A stretch of 64,000 nt of DNA, from contig WPIF01000009.1 of NCBI GenBank assembly GCA_009773185.1, positions 5,001 through 69,000 of the forward strand, in the 5' to 3' direction. Below the pieces are notes generated by a model. The model made no database searches, was not told where the DNA came from, and saw only the letters and a program-made list of their open reading frames with translations. How positions within the stretch are numbered: position 1 is the first letter of the stretch; each line of letters begins with the position of its first letter. This document shows positions 59,042 to 64,000 of the stretch, in pieces. Origin of the DNA: Nitrospirota bacterium (GTDB lineage: Bacteria > Nitrospirota > Thermodesulfovibrionia > Thermodesulfovibrionales > UBA1546). Made by a program: the position numbers and the translations under genes.

Positions 59042-59647
59042 ATGATAGGCTCACTAAGAGGAAGATTGATTTCGAGAAGGCCTGATAATGTTATCGTCGA
59101 GGTCAATGGCGTCGGCTATCACGTAAATGTCCCTATGAACATCCTCTCAAACCTGCCCGAAGAAGGGAGTAATGTATTTCTTCATACCTATACACACGTG
59201 AGGGAAGATGCCCTTCAGCTCTACGGCTTTTCAACAGAAGATGAAAAAAAGATATTCACAACCTTACTCGGGATAACAGGCGTTGGCCCGAAGATGGCAT
59301 TGAACATACTTTCGGGCATATCCCGTAATGATTTCGTTGAGGCTATAGAAAAAGAAGATGTGGCCCTTCTCTGCAGGATACCGGGCCTTGGCAAAAAAAC
59401 AGCACACAGGCTGATACTTGAACTCAGGGACAAACTTCCTTCAGCGGAAAAACCAAAAGACAGGGTCTTTGAAGATACTCTCTCAGCCCTTGTCAATCTC
59501 GGCTATAAAAAATCAGATGCACAGGCATCCCTTGAAATGGCCTATAAAAAAGGGATTAAAGGGATAGAGGGCCTTCTTAAAGAATCCCTGAAATACCTGA
59601 CAGGTAATGCAACAGACTCGGGAAGAGACAAAGGGGCTGACAACTGA
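59042..59647 (+). CDS. ruvA: Holliday junction branch migration protein RuvA
   Basis: 201 residues: OB domain (MIGSLRGRLISRRPDNVIVEVNGVGYHVNVP), HhH motifs (LLGITGVGPKMALNILSG, LCRIPGLGKKTAHRLILELRDKL) and C-terminal UBA-like domain (ALVNLGYKKSDAQASLEMA). Partners with RuvB, encoded 25 bases downstream. Confidence 0.98.
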   Translation: MIGSLRGRLISRRPDNVIVEVNGVGYHVNVPMNILSNLPEEGSNVFLHTYTHVREDALQLYGFSTEDEKKIFTTLLGITGVGPKMALNILSGISRNDFVEAIEKEDVALLCRIPGLGKKTAHRLILELRDKLPSAEKPKDRVFEDTLSALVNLGYKKSDAQASLEMAYKKGIKGIEGLLKESLKYLTGNATDSGRDKGADN

Positions 59648-59672
59648 AAACTAAAAACTGTAAACTACTATT

Positions 59673-60698
59673 ATGATTCGCAAGGACGACGAGCCGGAAA
59701 GGACCTTAACCCCTGACATAAAGGATGAGGATATCTCTTTTGAACTTAACCTGAGGCCCAAAACCTTCAGTGATTTTGTGGGGCAGGAAAAGATAAAGGA
59801 AAACCTCAAGGTATTCATCACCGCAACAAAACAGAGAAATGAGCCGCTGGACCATGTCCTCTTCTGCGGCCCGCCCGGGCTTGGAAAGACAACCCTTGCC
59901 GCAATAATTGCAAACGAGCTTAAGGTGAATATAAGGTCCACATCAGGTCCTGTCCTTGAAAGGCCGGGTGACCTTGCCGCAATACTCACAAACCTCTCAG
60001 ACTTTGACATACTTTTTATAGATGAGATACACCGGCTTCCTAGGATTGTCGAAGAAGTGCTCTACCCTGCAATGGAGGATTATCAGCTCGATATTATCAT
60101 CGGACAGGGGCCGAATGCAAGGACCCTGAAACTGAATCTGCCGAAATTCACACTCATCGGAGCAACAACAAGGACAGGGCTTCTTACATCCCCATTAAGA
60201 GACAGGTTCGGTGTAATAAACAGGCTTGAATTCTATGAGCCTTTGGAACTGAAAAAAATAGTTTTGCGGTCAGCAGGGATTCTCGGGATAGAGATTAAGG
60301 ATGATGCCAGCCTTGAGATTGCTATGCGCTCGCGCGGGACACCCAGGATTTCAAACAGGCTTTTAAGAAGGATAAGAGATTTTGCGCAGGTCAAAGGCGA
60401 TGGAGCAATAGACCTGAAGATAACAAAGGGCTCATTGCTCTCTCTTGATGTTGATGAAAAAGGCCTTGATGATATTGACAGGAAACTCCTTTCAACAATC
60501 ATAGAGAAATTCGGCGGCGGCCCTGTTGGCGTAGATACGCTCTCCGCTGCGATGCGGGAAGATAAAGAAACGATTGAAGATGTTTATGAACCCTATCTGC
60601 TTCAGGAAGGTTTTCTCGAAAGAACGCCGCGCGGAAGGCTCGCCACAAAAAATGCATACCAGCATCTTGGAATTACCATACCGCAAGGGTTGTTTTGA
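59673..60698 (+). CDS. ruvB: Holliday junction helicase RuvB
   Basis: 341 residues. Walker [11 protein letters not shown], Walker [10 protein letters not shown], sensor/arginine regions ([18 protein letters not shown]) and C-terminal winged helix ([17 protein letters not shown]). Drives branch migration with RuvA. Confidence 0.98.
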   Translation: MIRKDDEPERTLTPDIKDEDISFELNLRPKTFSDFVGQEKIKENLKVFITATKQRNEPLDHVLFCGPPGLGKTTLAAIIANELKVNIRSTSGPVLERPGDLAAILTNLSDFDILFIDEIHRLPRIVEEVLYPAMEDYQLDIIIGQGPNARTLKLNLPKFTLIGATTRTGLLTSPLRDRFGVINRLEFYEPLELKKIVLRSAGILGIEIKDDASLEIAMRSRGTPRISNRLLRRIRDFAQVKGDGAIDLKITKGSLLSLDVDEKGLDDIDRKLLSTIIEKFGGGPVGVDTLSAAMREDKETIEDVYEPYLLQEGFLERTPRGRLATKNAYQHLGITIPQGLF

Positions 60699-60718
60699 AA
60701 AAGCAAAAAGGCAGAATA

Positions 60719-61702
60719 CTAAGCTGATTTGTCTTTGCCCGGCAGAGAGGAAACCATATTTTTCCCTGCATCCTTCGCCCTGTAAAGCGCCATGTCTGCC
60801 CTTACAATAACATCATCAAGGTCTTTTATCCCCTTATGAAACTCTGCCACCCCAATGCTTACAGTGATATTTATAGCCTCAGTTCCGGTCTGGAAAACTT
60901 TCGACTCGACCTTCTTTCTCATTATCTCAGCTGCCTTTACGCCGCCTGCCTCATCAGTGTTCGGAAGTATTACGGCAAACTCTTCGCCGCCATACCTTGC
61001 CACTGTTTCCCCTTTTCTGAAGTTATTCTTCAGAAGGGCCGTAAATTCCCTGAGCACTAAATCTCCTGTAAGATGCCCCATGCAGTCGTTTATTGATTTA
61101 AAATTATCAATATCCAGTATAATAACCGAGAGTTTAAGGCCATAGCGGGCTGCCTGGTTTATGCCCTCCTCAAGCTTTTCAAAAAAATACCTCCTGTTGT
61201 ATGCGCCTGTGAGGTCGTCAGTCACGGACAGCGCCCTCAGCCTCTCGTTGGCTGAAGTGAGCTGGGCTGTCTTTTTTTCCACCAGCTTCTCCAGCCCCTC
61301 GGAATATTCCATCAGTTTTATAAGAAACCTGTTTCTCTCGTCTCTTAAGCCGAGCTTGTCCTCTGCCTCTTTTATAGAGCAGATTAAATCTTCTATCTCA
61401 AATGGTTTTCTTAAATAGCGAAGGGCCCCAAGGTCAGGGCAGTACGGGGCATCCTGGCTCATAAACAGAATTATCTCTACATTCTCATTATCAAGCTCCC
61501 TGACTTTTTTTATAAAGTCTGTGCTTCCATTCATGGTCATATCCACCAGGATAATGCCGGGCTTGAATTTATTGCAGAGAGCAATGCCCTTTTTCGTGTC
61601 TTTAGAAATCAAGGTATCGTAACCATTGCTATCCAGAGTCAGCTTCACTGACTCTGCCAGATGTTCCTCGCCTTCCAATAAAAGGATTGTTCCTCTTTCC
61701 AT
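60719..61702 (-). CDS. Response regulator with diguanylate cyclase (GGDEF) domain
   Basis: 327 residues. Receiver domain 1-115 with phosphoacceptor D54 (ILVDMTM) and RKPF; the usual acidic pair is Glu-rich (LLEGEE). A linker coiled coil follows at 125-160, then the GGDEF domain with GGEEF at 238-242. No RxxD inhibitory site precedes it (RKGE there), so product inhibition may be absent. It makes c-di-GMP; the partner kinase is not in the window. Confidence 0.93.
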   Translation of the reverse strand: MERGTILLLEGEEHLAESVKLTLDSNGYDTLISKDTKKGIALCNKFKPGIILVDMTMNGSTDFIKKVRELDNENVEIILFMSQDAPYCPDLGALRYLRKPFEIEDLICSIKEAEDKLGLRDERNRFLIKLMEYSEGLEKLVEKKTAQLTSANERLRALSVTDDLTGAYNRRYFFEKLEEGINQAARYGLKLSVIILDIDNFKSINDCMGHLTGDLVLREFTALLKNNFRKGETVARYGGEEFAVILPNTDEAGGVKAAEIMRKKVESKVFQTGTEAINITVSIGVAEFHKGIKDLDDVIVRADMALYRAKDAGKNMVSSLPGKDKSA

Positions 61703-61747
61703 ACGGCTGTATTATAGACAAGGCTACAGACAGAATTCAACAGACGA

Positions 61748-63022
61748 TTAGTGCACAGAGCATGAGATGCAGGGGTCATAAGACCTGACAAGCATCTCTG
61801 CCAATAACTCGATATCCCTGTCCTTCATTCCTTCAGATGCATATTTCCCTGCAAGCTCCTCAAGGTCATGCTGGATATTTGCGTGGTTCTGGCTAGTTGG
61901 TATTACACAGTCGCATTTCACAATATGCCCTGCCTCATCAAATTCATAACAGTGATAAAGAATCCCGCGCGGCACCTCCACTGCGCCCACTCCTGTGCCT
62001 TTTTGGAAGACAACCTCCTGTCTCGGCCCGGTCCATTCAGAATCAAGAAGTTCTTCAATCAAACCAAGAGATTCATTCACCACATGAACACACTCAACCA
62101 TCTGGGCGATATTATTCATGTACGGATTATGCGTCAGGGGCTTAAGTCCAAAACTTAGAGATACTTCCCTGGCAGCAGGATGAAGAAATTCAAAATTATT
62201 GTTTATCCTGGCAAGGGCGCCCACGGCAAATGACCTGCGGGAAAGCCGTGACCACTTTGATGTTGACTGGCCCACAATGTATTCATTTGTCATCTGTTTG
62301 TATTCCTGTTCTTTTTTAGTCACGCCGTCTGTTGATATCAGGCCGCCGCCTATAAAGGGATAATTCCCATCCCCTTTCAGAGATACGAATTCTGTTTCTC
62401 TGACAAAATCAGGGATATTAAATGTCCTGAAAAGTTCAGCGGTGAATAAAAGGCCGTTTACTACATCCTGCAAACGTTCCCTGAATTTTATTAATTCTTT
62501 TTTGTCAGGCAGCATCGTGAATCCGCCCACAACCGGCCTTGTGGGATGCATGCGCCTTCCCCCGATACAATCGCACATATCATTGGCGAGCTTTTTGATG
62601 CCTGCGGCCTTTATCACAATATCTGGATGTGATTTTATCAGCGGGAATACACTCCCGGCATTTAAGAAATCAGGCGCTGACAGGAAATAAAGATGGAGTA
62701 TATGGCTCTGGAGTGTTTCCATGTGCTTTAAAAGCAGCCGCAGTTTCTGTGTTTGAGCTGCCGGAATAATCCCGAAGGCATTCTCAACAGCGCGGATACT
62801 CGCCAGTGTGTGCCCTATGGAACAGATGCCGCATATCCTTCCGCATATCCATGGCGCATTGTCCCACTTCTTGCCCACAAGTATTGCCTCAAAAAATCTT
62901 GGGGTCTCAACAACCTCCCACTTTGCCTCCTGAAGTTTCCCGTCATGTATCTTAATCCTGATATTCCCATGCCCTTCTACACGCGCAAGATGGTGTATAT
63001 TTATATTGCAATCTACCTTCAT
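61748..63022 (-). CDS. NiFe hydrogenase large subunit (group 3, HydA/MvhA type) without C-terminal tail
   Basis: 424 residues. Proximal ligands in ICGRICGICSIGH (Cys64, Cys67) and distal ligands in DPCISCSVH at 416-424. Context with HydD- and HydG-like genes points to an NAD(P)-linked cytoplasmic hydrogenase (group 3b, sulfhydrogenase type). The frame stops immediately after the final His, so no cleavable C-terminal peptide is encoded. Starts inside the end of the small subunit gene (ATGA overlap). Confidence 0.92.
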   Translation of the reverse strand: MKVDCNINIHHLARVEGHGNIRIKIHDGKLQEAKWEVVETPRFFEAILVGKKWDNAPWICGRICGICSIGHTLASIRAVENAFGIIPAAQTQKLRLLLKHMETLQSHILHLYFLSAPDFLNAGSVFPLIKSHPDIVIKAAGIKKLANDMCDCIGGRRMHPTRPVVGGFTMLPDKKELIKFRERLQDVVNGLLFTAELFRTFNIPDFVRETEFVSLKGDGNYPFIGGGLISTDGVTKKEQEYKQMTNEYIVGQSTSKWSRLSRRSFAVGALARINNNFEFLHPAAREVSLSFGLKPLTHNPYMNNIAQMVECVHVVNESLGLIEELLDSEWTGPRQEVVFQKGTGVGAVEVPRGILYHCYEFDEAGHIVKCDCVIPTSQNHANIQHDLEELAGKYASEGMKDRDIELLAEMLVRSYDPCISCSVH

Positions 63023-63834
63023 GCGCTTGTCCCCTTATTTTTTTCACCGGATTTCCTGAGTGTATCTGCAAATGCAGAGAACCCTCCAAAACATTCCAGG
63101 CGGTCAAGTATTGTATCTTCCGAAAAACCATATTCCTTCATGATTTTTTTGAGCTGCTCCACATTTGCATCTTCTGCAGGGCCGCGGCAGCCCCAGCAGC
63201 CAAATCTGCTGTTAGGGCACCATGAATCACAGCCGCCCCGTGTAATCGGCCCAAGGCATGGCTCACCAAGGTCGAAAAGGCAGATATTTTCATTAGCCTT
63301 GCATTCAGTGCATACAGGATATTTCGGGTGGGCCACGGCCTTCCCAACCGCAATATTAGTGACAATCTTTTCCACTTCTTCCTTTTTAACAGGGCATCCG
63401 AATATCTTAAGGTCCACCCTGACCACATCCCCCAGAGGCCTGACAGGTTCTGTTTCTACGGGTGAGTTTCCGTAGACCTCTTTTTTGACCCAGTCAAGGC
63501 TGAAGCGGTTTTTGAGCTGGTTCACTCCTCCAAAGCAGGCACATGAACCTAAGGCCACAAGAACCTTTGCCTTTGACCGGATATCTTTCAGCCTTTCCGC
63601 CTCGTCACTCCTGGTTATGCTCCCTTCAACAAAGGCGATCTCATAATCATCGGCCTTCTCTTTCATCGCCTCACGGAAATTTACCACATCCACCAGGGCC
63701 AGGAAGTCCAATAAAGAAGACTCATTATTTAAGAGCTGAAGCTGGCAGCCTTCACATGATGAGAATTCGAAAAAAGCCACCTTAGGGCGGTACAGCGGCA
63801 CACCGAGATATGTCCTCACAAGGCCTGCATCCAT
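63019..63834 (-). CDS. NiFe hydrogenase small subunit (HydD/MvhG-like)
   Basis: 271 residues. Proximal cluster motif SSCEGCQ (Cys27, Cys30), GSCACFGG, then two more clusters (CTECKANENIC, CLGP ... CDSWCPNSRFGCWGCRGP). Passes electrons from the active site. No Tat signal, so cytoplasmic. Coupled to the large subunit gene, and its start overlaps the region just past the HydG-like stop. Confidence 0.93.
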   Translation of the reverse strand: MDAGLVRTYLGVPLYRPKVAFFEFSSCEGCQLQLLNNESSLLDFLALVDVVNFREAMKEKADDYEIAFVEGSITRSDEAERLKDIRSKAKVLVALGSCACFGGVNQLKNRFSLDWVKKEVYGNSPVETEPVRPLGDVVRVDLKIFGCPVKKEEVEKIVTNIAVGKAVAHPKYPVCTECKANENICLFDLGEPCLGPITRGGCDSWCPNSRFGCWGCRGPAEDANVEQLKKIMKEYGFSEDTILDRLECFGGFSAFADTLRKSGEKNKGTSA

Positions 63835-64000
63835 CTATATCGCCTCCTTCAGGTTCATTACAGTCCAGTAGTCAAACACAGGGCCGTTAAGGCATGTATA
63901 AGTTGAACCCACATTGCAGCGGCAGCATTTGCCCATGCCGCAGTGCATCCTGCGCTCCAGAGAAACAAACATCTTCTGCATCGGGATATCCTTCTGGTTA
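63835..64000 (-). CDS. Hydrogenase gamma subunit, FAD/[2Fe-2S] (HydG/PyrK-like), C-terminal part
   Basis: The last 54 residues are visible; the gene runs off the right edge. [17 protein letters not shown] and [10 protein letters not shown] are the [2Fe-2S] binding C-terminus of PyrK-like FAD/NAD(P) subunits. With the two genes downstream it forms the HydG-HydD-HydA order of sulfhydrogenases. Confidence 0.87.
   Translation of the reverse strand, partial: NQKDIPMQKMFVSLERRMHCGMGKCCRCNVGSTYTCLNGPVFDYWTVMNLKEAI

Overview
The window is a bacterial chromosome segment of moderate GC content with a complete-looking Mu-like (transposable, contractile-tailed) prophage of about 41 kb inside it. The host genes are ordinary for an anaerobic or microaerophilic free-living bacterium: trpC, murJ, a GlnB-GlnA pair, a cytosolic NAD(P)-type NiFe hydrogenase, smc and ruvAB. 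Protein style and the many interspersed palindromic repeats suggest Nitrospirota or a deltaproteobacterium-like lineage. That placement is an impression, not a measurement.

Left host flank (1-5.9 kb): a metallo-beta-lactamase fold hydrolase cut by the window edge, murJ, an RCK-type K+ channel, trpC, a thioredoxin-like protein, a YkgJ-like and a DUF1284 Cys-rich pair, and one unknown gene. Prophage (about 5.9-46.9 kb): a left arm with two exported cargo proteins, one uncharacterised small protein and a repressor on the minus strand. A 44-bp divergent control region follows, then the early region: Ner-like protein, conserved early proteins, MuA transposase, a stand-alone MuA-type beta-barrel, MuB, GemA, Gam, HU and about twenty small genes. 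A Mor-like activator closes it. The packaging module (gp25 to gp31 equivalents) lies inverted on the minus strand. The capsid, lysis, tail, baseplate, fibre and DNA adenine methylase genes then run on the plus strand. Right host flank (47-64 kb): a glutamine amidotransferase, glnB, glnA, a cold-shock gene, pth, rplY, prs, tRNA-Gln, ispE, a TPR lipoprotein, smc, ruvA, ruvB, a diguanylate cyclase response regulator and a hydrogenase operon cut by the window edge.

No prophage gene I recognise is visibly broken. Modules for transposition, regulation, head, lysis (transglycosylase plus overlapping spanins), tail and host adhesion are all present, so the element may be active. Its precise termini could not be fixed. 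A 14-bp inverted repeat at 5912-5925 and 46884-46897 marks the neighbourhood of the ends, but no matching 5-bp target duplication was found.

The most unusual points are as follows. Signal-peptide-like N-termini sit on both the large terminase and the major capsid protein. The packaging module is inverted as a block. A free-standing copy of the MuA beta-barrel domain lies next to muA. A multi-stem RNA-like structure before the methylase gene contains arms that could also pair with that gene's ribosome binding site. A 65-bp tandem repeat at the left end carries perfect palindromes whose arms co-vary. Several families of palindromic repeats are inserted in frame in phage genes and supply coding sequence, membrane segments and ribosome binding sites.
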